A DNA stretch of 64,000 bases from the NCBI RefSeq assembly GCF_002943715.1, contig NZ_MQUA01000013.1, positions 737,001 through 801,000 on the forward strand. The letters run 5' to 3'. Within the stretch, counting starts at the first letter, position 1. The number at the start of each line of letters is the position of its first letter. The translations under genes were made by a program, and so were the position numbers. This document shows positions 46,651 through 55,847 of this stretch, in pieces. The notes beneath the pieces were generated by a model. The model ran no database searches. It worked only from the letters and a program-made list of their open reading frames with translations, and had not been told where the DNA came from. The DNA comes from Polaribacter filamentus. GTDB taxonomy: Bacteria; Bacteroidota; Bacteroidia; Flavobacteriales; Flavobacteriaceae.

Positions 46651-47031
46651 TTATTTAATACTCATTATATAATTTGAAATTGCTTTTAAATCTTCTGCTT
46701 TCATACGTTTTGTAATACCTAAACTTGCATTCATAATTGCTATTTGACCAGCATCTTTGTCAACAATTGGCTTACTTTTCCCTTGAAAAAAAGTTATTAA
46801 ATTCCCTTTTTCAGCTTTGTATTTCGCAGCAATATCTTTTACAGTGGGCCCAACAATTTTTATTTGTTCTTGATGACAAGCGGTACATGCATTTTTCTTA
46901 AAAAGTTTTTTCCCTTTTTCAATTGAAGGAGTTTGTGAAACTTTAGTTAAAGTGTCTTTTTTTTCTGCAAAACTGAATATTAAAAAAGAAACAGAAGTAA
47001 TAAAAGCAAAACAAAATATGATTTTTCTCAT
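46651..47031 (-). CDS. exported c-type cytochrome
   Basis: A protein of about 126 residues from the ATG at 47031 (MRKIIFCFAFITSVSFLIFS). A longer start at 47088 is unlikely because a good -7 box lies inside that extension. One heme-binding CTACH motif (KKLFKKNACTACHQEQIKIV), then GPTVKDIAAKYK and a C-terminal methionine-containing segment (ITKRMKAEDLKAISNYIMSI) give a class I cytochrome c. It carries electrons in the periplasm; its partners are not nearby. Confidence 0.88.
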   Translation of the reverse strand: MRKIIFCFAFITSVSFLIFSFAEKKDTLTKVSQTPSIEKGKKLFKKNACTACHQEQIKIVGPTVKDIAAKYKAEKGNLITFFQGKSKPIVDKDAGQIAIMNASLGITKRMKAEDLKAISNYIMSIK

Positions 47032-47058
47032 AATTATTGTTAATTTAAGGAAGATTAA

Positions 47059-47066
47059 CAAAATTA
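47059..47066 (-). promoter_or_regulatory. -7 box of the cytochrome c promoter
   Basis: TAATTTTG on the minus strand matches TAnnTTTG with a start near 47052, 21 nt before the ATG at 47031. It helps choose that start codon. Confidence 0.5.
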
Positions 47067-47148
47067 AAGAATATTTTTTTTTAATCATGATAATATGAGA
47101 TTATTATTTAGTAATTTGCAGATATCCGGGGATGATTTCTTTCCCACG

Positions 47149-47218
47149 CTGAATTTTCAGTTTTTACTGAAAGGATAAAGGTAGAACAGGAATGGTTATT
47201 TTACTCGCTTAGCGAGTT
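47149..47218 (+). other. hairpin-rich leader region upstream of rocD
   Basis: In the 275-bp gap before rocD, TTTCAGT (47155-47161) pairs with ACTGAAA (47166-47172), and ACTCGCT (47203-47209) pairs with AGCGAGT (47211-47217). A GC-rich stretch ATCCGGGGATGATTTC precedes them. It may be a structured leader or a dispersed element; I do not recognise a known riboswitch. Confidence 0.4.
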
Positions 47219-47306
47219 TAATTATTAATTTTTTGAAGGCATAAGTTGTGTTTTTAAATATTGTTTTTAGGTAAAGCTAAAAACATTAAACTTTAAATTA
47301 TATAAA

Positions 47307-48587
47307 ATGGCTGTTTTAGACAAACTTACTTCGCAAGAAGCAATCGAATTAGAGAACAAATATGGTGCGCACAACTATCATCCACTTCCTGTGGTTTTGA
47401 GTAGAGGAGAAGGCGTGCATGTTTGGGATGTTGAAGGAAAGAAATATTATGATTTTTTATCAGCATATTCTGCTGTAAATCAAGGGCATTGTCATCCTAA
47501 AATTGTGGATGCAATGACGCATCAAGCAAAAACGTTGTCGTTAACTTCAAGAGCATTTCATAATGATATGCTTGGAAAATACGAGAAATTTGCTGCGGAA
47601 TACTTTGGTTTTGATAAAATTTTACCAATGAATACTGGAGCTGAGGCTGTGGAAACTGCTTTGAAATTATGCAGAAAATGGGGATATGAGGTAAAAGGAA
47701 TTCCAGAAAATAAAGCAGAAATTATTGTTTGTGAAAATAATTTTCATGGACGAACAACTACTATTATTTCGTTTTCGAATGATCCAATTGCCAAGAAAAA
47801 TTTTGGTCCGTATACAAAAGGATTTATAAAAATTGAATATGATAATTTACAAGCTTTGCAGGAAGCTTTGGAGAATAGCAATAATATTGCGGGTTTTTTA
47901 GTAGAACCAATTCAAGGTGAAGCAGGTGTTTATGTTCCTTCTGAAAATTATTTAGCGGAAGCGAAAAAAATGTGCCAAGAATACAATGTATTATTTATTG
48001 CTGATGAAGTGCAAACAGGGATTGCAAGAACAGGGCGTTTATTAGCAACTTGCGGGAATTGTGCTTGTGAGGATAAAAATTGTTCAGGAACACCAGAAGT
48101 AAAACCAGATATTTTAATTCTTGGAAAAGCTTTAAGTGGTGGCGCTTATCCAGTTTCTGCTGTACTGGCAAATGATGCTGTTATGAATGTTATTAAACCG
48201 GGAAATCATGGTTCTACATTTGGCGGAAACCCAATTGCCGCCGCTGTTGCAATGGCTGCTTTAGAGGTTGTTAGAGAAGAAAATTTAGCTGAAAACGCAT
48301 ACCAATTAGGAATCATTTTTAGAAAGGAATTAGCTGCTTTTGCAGAAACGAATACCTTGGTGAAATCCGTTAGAGGTAAAGGTTTGTTAAATGCAATTTT
48401 AATAAATGATACTGAAGATAGTTCTACCGCTTGGGATATCTGCATGAAACTAAGAGACAATGGTTTGTTAGCAAAACCAACACATGGAAATATTATTCGT
48501 TTTGCGCCACCTTTGGTGATGACAGAAGCGCAATTAAGAGAGTGTGTTGCCATTATTAAGAAAACGATTACTGAATTTAAGAAATAA
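47307..48587 (+). CDS. rocD: ornithine aminotransferase
   Basis: PLP-dependent ornithine delta-aminotransferase making glutamate semialdehyde in arginine/proline metabolism. The 426 residues include [20 protein letters not shown], the cofactor region [62 protein letters not shown], and the PLP lysine in [21 protein letters not shown] cysteine-rich insert ([20 protein letters not shown]) sits before that lysine and appears typical of this branch. It ends at a strong terminator. Confidence 0.94.
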   Translation: MAVLDKLTSQEAIELENKYGAHNYHPLPVVLSRGEGVHVWDVEGKKYYDFLSAYSAVNQGHCHPKIVDAMTHQAKTLSLTSRAFHNDMLGKYEKFAAEYFGFDKILPMNTGAEAVETALKLCRKWGYEVKGIPENKAEIIVCENNFHGRTTTIISFSNDPIAKKNFGPYTKGFIKIEYDNLQALQEALENSNNIAGFLVEPIQGEAGVYVPSENYLAEAKKMCQEYNVLFIADEVQTGIARTGRLLATCGNCACEDKNCSGTPEVKPDILILGKALSGGAYPVSAVLANDAVMNVIKPGNHGSTFGGNPIAAAVAMAALEVVREENLAENAYQLGIIFRKELAAFAETNTLVKSVRGKGLLNAILINDTEDSSTAWDICMKLRDNGLLAKPTHGNIIRFAPPLVMTEAQLRECVAIIKKTITEFKK

Positions 48588-48611
48588 AATTTAGTGGTAT
48601 CTAAATTATTT

Positions 48612-48653
48612 TAGCCAGAAACTTGTACTTTACAAGCTCCTGGCTATTTTTTT
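48612..48653 (+). terminator. terminator after rocD
   Basis: TAGCCAG (48612-48618) pairs with CTGGCTA (48640-48646), with inner ACTTGTA and TACAAG also paired, followed by seven T. It lies upstream of the true start of the next gene. Confidence 0.8.
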
Positions 48654-48688
48654 GTTTATTTTTGAAAAATATATTAATAAAATTGACT

Positions 48689-49132
48689 ATGATAGGAAAT
48701 CCGATTACACAATTAGAGCAATTAACCTTAAACTCTAAGGCAAAATCCTTTTTAAAAGAAACCGCAAAATGGGCGTTTTTTTTATCAATTATTGGTTTTG
48801 TAGGAATAGGCTTTTTAGTAATTCTAGCTATTTTTTCTAGCGTCATTTTTAGTGCAATTCCGCAAGCAAAACTCGTTCCTTTTGATCTAGGTATGGCAAT
48901 GACAATTTTGTACTTATTATTGGCGGTACTCTACTTTTTTCCGGTGTATTATTTAATGCAATTTTCTACCAAAATGAAGAAAGCATTGGCTACAAAGAAT
49001 GATGAAACTTTAGCAGATTCATTTCAAGTTTTAAAATCTCATTATAAATTTATTGGTGTTTTTACAATTATAACCATGTCTTTGTATGTGATGCTAATTG
49101 TCGTTTCTATGATAAGTGGTGCTTTTTTGTAA
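48689..49132 (+). CDS. DUF5362 family membrane protein
   Basis: About 147 residues from the ATG at 48689 (MIGNPITQLEQLTLNSKAKS); an earlier TTG lies within the rocD terminator and is unlikely. Three membrane segments are visible (WAFFLSIIGFVGIGFLVILA, AMTILYLLLAVLYFFPVYYL, FIGVFTIITMSLYVMLIVVS). SLADSFQ-type spacing (ETLADSFQVLKSHYKFIGVF) matches DUF5362 of Bacteroidota. Function unknown. Confidence 0.78.
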   Translation: MIGNPITQLEQLTLNSKAKSFLKETAKWAFFLSIIGFVGIGFLVILAIFSSVIFSAIPQAKLVPFDLGMAMTILYLLLAVLYFFPVYYLMQFSTKMKKALATKNDETLADSFQVLKSHYKFIGVFTIITMSLYVMLIVVSMISGAFL

Positions 49133-49182
49133 TAAATAAGCGTCATAATAAAAACTGTTAAGAAAGGTTAAAGAAATACCAT

Positions 49183-49242
49183 ATTGAGCTTGTCGAAATC
49201 TTTTAAATACAGATAAATACTATCGCTTTGGACAAGCTCAAT
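49183..49242. repeat. REP-like inverted repeat
   Basis: ATTGAGCTTGTC (49183-49194) and GACAAGCTCAAT (49231-49242) are perfect 12-bp arms around a 36-bp centre. The word TTGAGCTTGTCGAAAT is, from memory, common in dispersed Bacteroidota repeats. It lies between two gene ends and may also act as a terminator. Confidence 0.65.
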
Positions 49243-49295
49243 CTAATAATTAGAGTTATAATGACTTTTTAAGTAGCTCATTTTTTTTATCCAAC

Positions 49296-51934
49296 TTATT
49301 TATTATCCTTTTTCTTTTTAAACAAACCTTTTATCGCATCTTTTACCTTGTCTTCTTTCGTTGTTTTTGTTGAATCTTTTTTATCACCAGTGATTAAATT
49401 GATTAACTTGTCTTTGGAGTTTGTAGAATCTTTTTTAGTATCGCCGCCAATTAAATTAATCAGTTTGTCCTTACCAGTATTGATTAAACGTTGCTTTTGT
49501 TGTTCTACTACGTTTTTAATAAAGCTAGAAGTAGCATCTTTTATATTTGTTGAAAAACTAGGACTGCTAAAACTTCCATTTAAATTTGCTTTTACAGGAA
49601 TAGTTGTAATCTTTTCAGCGTCTTTTGGTGATAATTTTGCAATTAAGTCGGTAACCTCAGTTCCTAGATATTTTACAGGAACATCAAATTTAATATCATA
49701 ATTTATGGTATTATCAAAACCGTGTTTTCCACCAATTAAAATACCTATATCTTGGTATTTTAAAGGAATAGGTTTTACAGTTACAACACCTTTTTCGAAA
49801 GCGAAATACCCCGTTATTTTATCTAAATTTATTTTATTAACATCTAAAAACGCTACTTTATCTCCAAGTAAACTTAAAGCTTTAGAGTTGCTAGCATTTA
49901 TTTTTGTATTTAACAATTGCCCTAATAAATTACCTGTAATCGTTTTTAAATTTGGCGTAAAATCATCATTTAAATTTCCAGCAACATTGATGGTAGAATT
50001 TATTTTACCATCAATTGTTTTGGCAATAGGCGCGATGGCTTTTAACATATCTAAAGTTTCAAAAGACGCTGCGATATCTAATTCTTTTAAATTCAAATCC
50101 ATACTAAAACTAGAAGTATCGCCTTTTGTAGAAACTTTACCCGTAAAACTAATATTTCCGCCAAAAATATCTGTTTTTAAATTTTGAAGTTTTACGGTTT
50201 CGTCTTTGATATAAATAGTACCCGAAACGTTTTTTAAGTTGATGTTATCATAAACCACTGTATTCGCGGTAGCATTGAATTTACAATCTAAAAAAGCAGG
50301 AATCTTAATAGCATTTACATCCTCTTTTTTATCAGTCGTTTCATCTGCAGCTACAAAATCGGATACTTTAAAAGTGTTTGAATTCAAATTGAAGTTTCCT
50401 TTTAACTCTTGATCTTTAAATATAAAACCGTAAAAGTTCTCTAGGTTGCCTGTAATAGAAATATCTGAATCTCCTGTTTTCGCATCAAATTCATTTAATG
50501 TAATGGTGTTTGTATTAAAGGTGATGGCTGTTTTTTTGATGTAAAAAGGTTTTACAACATCTTTGCCATCGTACTTAAAATCGGTTACTTTTAATTGACC
50601 TGCATTTTTTATGTTTTGATAGTTTCCTTTTTCAACAGAATTCATGTCAAAATTGGTGGCAATATCAGCATTTAAAATTCCTGCTAATTCTTGCTGAATT
50701 TGCACAGGATATACTTTACCAATATTTGCTAAATTAATAGCCCCTTTTACCGCAAGGTTTATTTTTGCATTTGTTGTAATAGCTGCAATTGTACCATTTG
50801 CAGCAAAAACATCTTTATCTATTGTAAAAGTTAACTGATTTAAATTTACGTAGGTATCTTTTACATCACCTGTTTTATTTATAATTCTTGAATCAATATG
50901 AATATTTTGTACAGATTTTGGTAAATTATCATACTTAAACATGGCATTTTTTGATACAAAAGAAATATCAAAAGAAGGAATTCTATCGTCAGATAAAACC
51001 CCTTTTATAACGCCGTTTACATCGAAATTACCTGCTGTTTTAATCGCTTTTAAATCACCTGAATATTGCTTTGGTAAAAGCGCTAACAAGTTTTTAAAAT
51101 CGGAAGTCGGCGTTTTAAAGTTAATATCATAAACCTGAGTTTCATTAACTAATTGAACAAAACCACTAAATTCTAATGGCAATTGATTTATAAAGCCTTT
51201 GTTTTCTTTAAAAGTGAATTTGTTATTTTTTAAATCCATTCCTAAAATGGCATTTAAAGAGACGTCTACATTGTTAAAATAATTGGTATTTTCATAATCA
51301 AAAGAAAGTTTTGCGGTAGTTTTTGTGTCTAAATTTAAAATTTCTTGGCCGAAATTTCCTTTTCCATAATGATAAATACTATCTAATTTCATTTTCATAT
51401 TAGAACTTCTATCCAAATACATAAAACGCATGTTTTCGAATTGATAGTCTTGAATATTTAAAGAAAAAAAAGCAGTTTCATCTGCATTTGCAGTTTCTTT
51501 TTTTAGAGCAATATCATAATTTCCAAGATCGTCTTTATTAAAGATGATGTTTATTTTTCCGTTTTTAGAAGAAAAACTTTTTAGTTCAATTGCTTCTTCT
51601 GGTTTTTTAAAGAGTTCAGTAATTTTCATGCTCATGCTTAACTCCTTAGTGCTAAATAAGGTATCACCAATAAAAGGCGCTTTGTTAGCTAAAATAACAT
51701 CCTTTACTGTTAAACTCGCTAAAGGAAAATTCTTAAAAAAACTTAAGTTGGTTTCTTTAAAAGTTACGGTTGCATTTATGTTTTTGTTTATGGAAGAAGA
51801 AATCATTTCTATAATTTTATCTTTAAATAAAAACGGAATGCTAGTAAATGCAATTAAAATTACGAGGAAAGTTATGCTAAACCATTTAACAATTTTGAAT
51901 ATTAAACTTCTCTGTTTTTTTCTTTTTTATTCAT
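49296..51934 (-). pseudogene. AsmA-family large envelope protein, frameshifted near the start
   Basis: The 836-residue frame starting MISSSINKNINATVTF is an AsmA-like repeat-strand protein (NFPLASLTVKDVILANKAPF near the start, LRVKG-like LNGSFSSPSFSTNIKDATSS near the end). It lacks a membrane anchor. Upstream in frame is the anchor FKIVKWFSITFLVILIAFTS, but without a start. The true ATG is at 51934 (MNKKEK), one frame off, across seven A (51915-51921 complement); an eighth A gives one 879-residue protein. A -7 box 20 bp upstream supports this ATG. AsmA-like proteins affect outer-membrane lipid transport. The C-terminus is Lys/Asp-rich with a repeated DKLINLI motif. Confidence 0.85.
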
Positions 51935-51960
51935 TTTTTTGTTGTGAATGATAAGCAGTA

Positions 51961-51968
51961 CAAAGATA
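51961..51968 (-). promoter_or_regulatory. -7 box of the asmA-like gene promoter
   Basis: TATCTTTG on the minus strand matches TAnnTTTG, with TTG (51985-51987 complement) 16 bp upstream. Transcription would start near 51954, about 20 nt before the ATG at 51934. Confidence 0.55.
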
Positions 51969-52221
51969 TTTATTATCTGATAAACAAGTATTTAATTTTC
52001 GTTAAATTGTTGTCTTTAAATGATGAAAAAGCAGCCATTTTAAAAAGTTACTTTGTTTGTATTGCTGATTCGTATTCGTTTTAATATGATTAAATTACAC
52101 TTATTATTTATTTTCTTTTTCGATTGAAGACATCATAGTTAAAGCAATTTTGTGAATATAAAGTTATCATTTACAGGGAATAAACCTTCTTTATTTTAAG
52201 TAAATATATAGTATTAAAACA
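51969..52221. other. gene-free AT-rich stretch
   Basis: Between the asmA-like promoter and the terminator of the DUF4190-like gene I see no open frame with a plausible start, no strong hairpin and no repeat. It may hold only spacer DNA. Confidence 0.5.
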
Positions 52222-52252
52222 AAAAAAATGCAATTCTTTACTGAATTGCATT
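52222..52252 (-). terminator. terminator after the DUF4190-like gene
   Basis: On the minus strand AATGCAATTC and GAATTGCATT form a 10-bp stem with a 6-nt loop followed by eight T. It lies 26 bp past the stop at 52278. Confidence 0.85.
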
Positions 52253-52277
52253 TAAGTTTTATCTTGATTTCTAACGT

Positions 52278-52610
52278 TTATTGCCCCATTAACTCATTCA
52301 TTCTTTGTTGCATAACCTCAGGATCTTGTAAGTTTTCCCATCCAATTTTTGAGATTGCCCAAATAATTACAAGTATAAAAAGTAGGTTTAAAATAATACC
52401 TATGATTCCTAATATTTTACCAGCACTTGCATTTTTTGAGCTTGTATAATTTTCAGGGTTTTCTTCATATACTTTTAAAGCTTTGTTTCCCAACACAAAA
52501 GCGGCAATACCCAAAGGCAAGCCTAAAACACCATAACAGATGCAGGTTACTAAAGAGAAAATTCCTAATACTAAAGAGATGGTTGCATTTGGTAATGTTT
52601 GTTTTTCCAT
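52278..52610 (-). CDS. DUF4190-like small membrane protein
   Basis: A 110-residue protein with two membrane segments, ATISLVLGIFSLVTCICYGV with LGLPLGIAAFVLG, and ASAGKILGIIGIILNLLFIL. The order (GIFSL, then G-rich helix, then GKxxGIIG helix) fits DUF4190-type proteins seen as CCC-motif membrane proteins in flavobacteria. It follows the DUF2752 gene by 13 bp; such pairs are frequent. Function unknown. Confidence 0.75.
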   Translation of the reverse strand: MEKQTLPNATISLVLGIFSLVTCICYGVLGLPLGIAAFVLGNKALKVYEENPENYTSSKNASAGKILGIIGIILNLLFILVIIWAISKIGWENLQDPEVMQQRMNELMGQ

Positions 52611-52623
52611 TTTAATTTTTTAT

Positions 52624-52917
52624 TTAAGTTGTAAATATAGGTTTCATTTTGATAAAATAGCTGGTAATTATTATCAAAACATTAATAATTGCGAAAATAA
52701 TAATAATTTTTTTACCGCTTTTAAACTTGAACTTTAAATTTAGTATAAAAAAAATAGCCATTAAAACTAAGGTATAAATTGCGGGGTATATATTAAAAGC
52801 AGCTACAAAATCACCTTTTATAACATGTAATAAAGACCTTTGAAAACCACAACCCAAACAATCTAACCCAAAAAGTTTTTTGTTTAAACAAGGCAACATG
52901 TAATCTTCTAAATTCAA
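52624..52917 (-). CDS. DUF2752 domain-containing membrane protein
   Basis: A 97-residue protein starting with LNKKLFGLDCLGCGFQRSLL, the DUF2752 signature with CxxCG and an arginine. Two hydrophobic helices follow (YPAIYTLVLMAIFFILNL, IIIIFAIINVLIIITSYF). The start is TTG at 52917 or ATG six codons later. It is paired with the DUF4190-like gene, the usual arrangement. The Cys pair suggests metal or redox binding, unproven. Confidence 0.82.
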   Translation of the reverse strand: MNLEDYMLPCLNKKLFGLDCLGCGFQRSLLHVIKGDFVAAFNIYPAIYTLVLMAIFFILNLKFKFKSGKKIIIIFAIINVLIIITSYFIKMKPIFTT

Positions 52918-53053
52918 AATTTTTAAATGCTTTAGTTATGTTAATTTCAAAGTGCTTTGCACGCTGTTAGTTCAAATAATTCCTATTTTTCATCGGAATT
53001 TTATTAAGAACTAATTTTATATGTAAAACCTAATAGAAACAAAAGCGTTTCAC

Positions 53054-53377
53054 TTAATTAAACATATCCATTCCTGGTATGTTTGGCATGCCACTTTTTG
53101 CAGCAATCGCCATTTCGTTGTCATTAATTTTAGAGGCTTTTTCGATCGCTTTATTTAAAGTCAGGATTAAATAATCTTCCAATTCTTCTTTATCAGTTAG
53201 TAGCGATTCATCAATAGAAATGGCTTTTATTTCTCTATTCGCGGTTAACGTCACTTTAATTTTTTTATCCGCAGAACTTTCATCCACTAAAACCGAATTT
53301 AAACGTGTTTTTGTTTCTTCAACCTTCTGTTGTGCTTCTTTTAATTTATTCATCATTCCTGATAAGTCTCCAAACAT
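53054..53377 (-). CDS. YbaB/EbfC-family nucleoid-associated protein
   Basis: A 107-residue DNA-binding protein: [20 protein letters not shown] forms the N-terminal helix and [20 protein letters not shown] the central strands, with a C-terminal helix rich in Ala and Lys ending [11 protein letters not shown]. YbaB dimers bind DNA as tweezers. The usual partner recR or dnaX is not adjacent; the gene is divergent from the S9 peptidase. Confidence 0.92.
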   Translation of the reverse strand: MFGDLSGMMNKLKEAQQKVEETKTRLNSVLVDESSADKKIKVTLTANREIKAISIDESLLTDKEELEDYLILTLNKAIEKASKINDNEMAIAAKSGMPNIPGMDMFN

Positions 53378-53447
53378 ATTTTTTATTTTTAGTATTTAAC
53401 TATACGGTAAAATTAGTAAATTATTAGTAGAATTAAAACAATAAAAA

Positions 53448-55637
53448 TTGAGAAAGATATGTATACTCACAATAATAATTAGCCTTATTTTTGCAACCGC
53501 TTGTAAAAATGATACAAAAGATATGAAGAGTACAGATGCTAATTATCCTATAGCTGACAAACAGCTAACAAAACTAGAAAAGCATGGAGATGTAAGAATT
53601 GACAATTACTTTTGGATGCGTTTAACTGATATTCAAAAGAATGCCATTGTAAAAGATGAACAAACTAAAAAAGTTGTTGATTATTTAGAAGCAGAAAATG
53701 TCTATTTTGATAAAGTAACAGCTTATACCAAGAAGTTTCAGGAAGAGTTGTTTCAAGAAATGAAAGGTAGAATTAAAGAAGATGATTCTTCGGTACCTTA
53801 TAAAGACAATGGTTATTTTTATATTTCACGCTATGAAATTGGGAGTCAATATCCTATTTACAGCAGAAAAAAAGGAACTTTAGAGGCAAAAGAAGAAATT
53901 TTGTTTGATGTAAATATTGAAGCAAAAGACTACGAATATTTTCAATTAGGCGGTTTAAATGTTTCTCCGGATAACAAAATGGCGGTGTATGCAACAGATA
54001 CCGTTAGTAGAAGACAGTATTTTTTGCGCATTAAAAACTTAGAAACAGGAAAGGTTTATAAAGATATTATTGATAATACAAATGGTGGTTCTGTTTGGGC
54101 AAATGATAATAAAACTATTTTTTATACCAAGAAAAATCCAGAGACATTAAGAAGTTCAACCGTATTTAGACATGTTTTAGGAACGCCTGCTTCTGAGGAT
54201 GTAGAAATTTTTCATGAAAAAGACCCTACTTTTAGCACATACGTAACCAAAACAAAATCGGACGAGTATATAATTATTGGCTCTTCTAGTACACTTTCTT
54301 CAGAATCACAATTTTTAGATGCCAATAATCCAACAGGTACATTTAAATTGATACAAGCCCGAGAAAAAGAGTTGGAATATGATATTTCTCAATACAAAGA
54401 GCATTTTTACATATTAACCAATAAAGACGGCGCCACCAATTTTAAATTGATGAAAACGCCAATTTCTAAACCAACGAAGGAAAACTGGGTAGATGTAATT
54501 CCGCACAGACAAGAAACCTTGCTAGAAGATTTTTCGATTTTTAAAGACTATTTAGTTTTAGAAGAACGCACAAATGGCTTGAATAAAATTCGTATTAAAC
54601 GTTGGGATAAAAAAGAAGATTATTATTTGCATTTTAATGAAGAAACCTATGCTGCTGGTGTTTTTGGAAATCCCGAATTCGATACAGATATTATAAGATA
54701 TTCGTATAATTCTTTTACAACACCAAGTTCTGTCATCGATTTTAACATGAAAGATAGAACAAATGATGTTAAAAAAGAACAAGAGGTTCTTGGCGGAAAG
54801 TTTAAAAAAGAAAATTATTTAAGCGAACGGGTTTGGGTTACTGCAAGAGATGGTAAGAAAGTCGCTATTTCTTTAGTATATCATAAAGATACAACCCTAA
54901 ATGAAAACTCTCCTTTATTACAATATGCCTATGGTTCTTATGGGCATACAGTATCCGATAGTTTTTCTACCACGCGTTTAAGTTTATTAGACAGAGGTTT
55001 TGTATTTGCTTTGGCGCATATTAGAGGAAGTCAATACTTAGGCAGAGAATGGTATGAAGATGGTAAAATGTTTAAAAAGAAAAACACGTTTACAGATTTT
55101 ATAGATTGTTCTAAATACTTAATCGAGCATAAATATACATCAGCAAAACATTTATACGCAATGGGGGGATCTGCAGGAGGTTTATTAATGGGTGCTGTTG
55201 TAAATATGAATCCAGAATTGTACAATGGTATTATCGCTGCTGTTCCTTTTGTGGATGTAGTTTCTACCATGTTAGATGACACGATTCCTTTAACAACAGG
55301 AGAATATGACGAATGGGGAAACCCAAATAACAAAGAAGCGTATGATTATATAAAATCATATTCACCTTACGACCAAGTTGGGGCACATGCATACCCAAAT
55401 ATGTTAATTATTACAGGTTTTCACGATTCTCAAGTACAATATTGGGAACCTGCCAAATGGGTGGCGAAACTTCGAGAGTTAAAAACAGATACTAATTTAT
55501 TGCTTTTACACACAGACATGGAAGCTGGTCATGGTGGTGCTTCTGGACGTTTTGAGGCCTTAAAAGAAACGGCTGAAGAGTTCACTTTTTTATTAGCTTT
55601 GGAAAATAAATTAGAAGGAGGAACAATTAAGCCTTAA
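53448..55637 (+). CDS. S9-family prolyl oligopeptidase / oligopeptidase B, lipoprotein
   Basis: A 729-residue serine peptidase. The start is TTG at 53448, which gives a lipoprotein signal (MRKICILTIIISLIFATACK, lipobox cysteine 19). The beta-propeller spans about residues 40-430 (VRIDNYFWMRL, GGLNVSPDNKMAVYATDTVS). The hydrolase domain has the serine in MGGSAGGLLMGAVVNM, the aspartate region MLIITGFHDSQVQYWEPAKW, and the histidine in GHGGASGRF. The layout matches PtrB-type enzymes, which cleave after basic or prolyl residues. Anchored in the envelope, it would digest exported peptides. Confidence 0.9.
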   Translation: MRKICILTIIISLIFATACKNDTKDMKSTDANYPIADKQLTKLEKHGDVRIDNYFWMRLTDIQKNAIVKDEQTKKVVDYLEAENVYFDKVTAYTKKFQEELFQEMKGRIKEDDSSVPYKDNGYFYISRYEIGSQYPIYSRKKGTLEAKEEILFDVNIEAKDYEYFQLGGLNVSPDNKMAVYATDTVSRRQYFLRIKNLETGKVYKDIIDNTNGGSVWANDNKTIFYTKKNPETLRSSTVFRHVLGTPASEDVEIFHEKDPTFSTYVTKTKSDEYIIIGSSSTLSSESQFLDANNPTGTFKLIQAREKELEYDISQYKEHFYILTNKDGATNFKLMKTPISKPTKENWVDVIPHRQETLLEDFSIFKDYLVLEERTNGLNKIRIKRWDKKEDYYLHFNEETYAAGVFGNPEFDTDIIRYSYNSFTTPSSVIDFNMKDRTNDVKKEQEVLGGKFKKENYLSERVWVTARDGKKVAISLVYHKDTTLNENSPLLQYAYGSYGHTVSDSFSTTRLSLLDRGFVFALAHIRGSQYLGREWYEDGKMFKKKNTFTDFIDCSKYLIEHKYTSAKHLYAMGGSAGGLLMGAVVNMNPELYNGIIAAVPFVDVVSTMLDDTIPLTTGEYDEWGNPNNKEAYDYIKSYSPYDQVGAHAYPNMLIITGFHDSQVQYWEPAKWVAKLRELKTDTNLLLLHTDMEAGHGGASGRFEALKETAEEFTFLLALENKLEGGTIKP

Positions 55638-55693
55638 AATGAATTTTATAATTCAATAAGGATGCGTATTTTTGCCCTCGATTGAAAAATAAA

Positions 55694-55825
55694 CATCATT
55701 GCGATGATGCTAAACTTCCTGAACTAAATTAAGAATATATGCTTCAGGAAGTAATGAAGCAAAAGCGCTATAATGAAGAGTACTTCTTTTAGCTCTAAAT
55801 AATAGCTAAATTACTCGTAATGACG
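55694..55825. repeat. nested inverted-repeat element (copy 1)
   Basis: Begins CATCATTGCGATGA and ends TTACTCGTAATGACG. Inside, ACTTCCTGAA (55714-55723) pairs with TTCAGGAAGT (55743-55752). The outer ends resemble those of the element at 58228-58323, so both look like one family of small non-coding mobile or BIME-like repeats. It fills most of the 210-bp gap before the next gene. Confidence 0.6.
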
Positions 55826-55847
55826 TTTTACTTTTTAAAAAGTAAGG

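Noticed and set aside
46651..47088. Longer start for cytochrome c at 47088
   Set aside because: A good -7 box lies inside the extension and the ATG at 47031 gives a normal signal peptide.
48623..49132. Longer start for the DUF5362 gene at 48623
   Set aside because: The TTG lies in the loop region of the rocD terminator; the ATG at 48689 gives the expected N-terminus.
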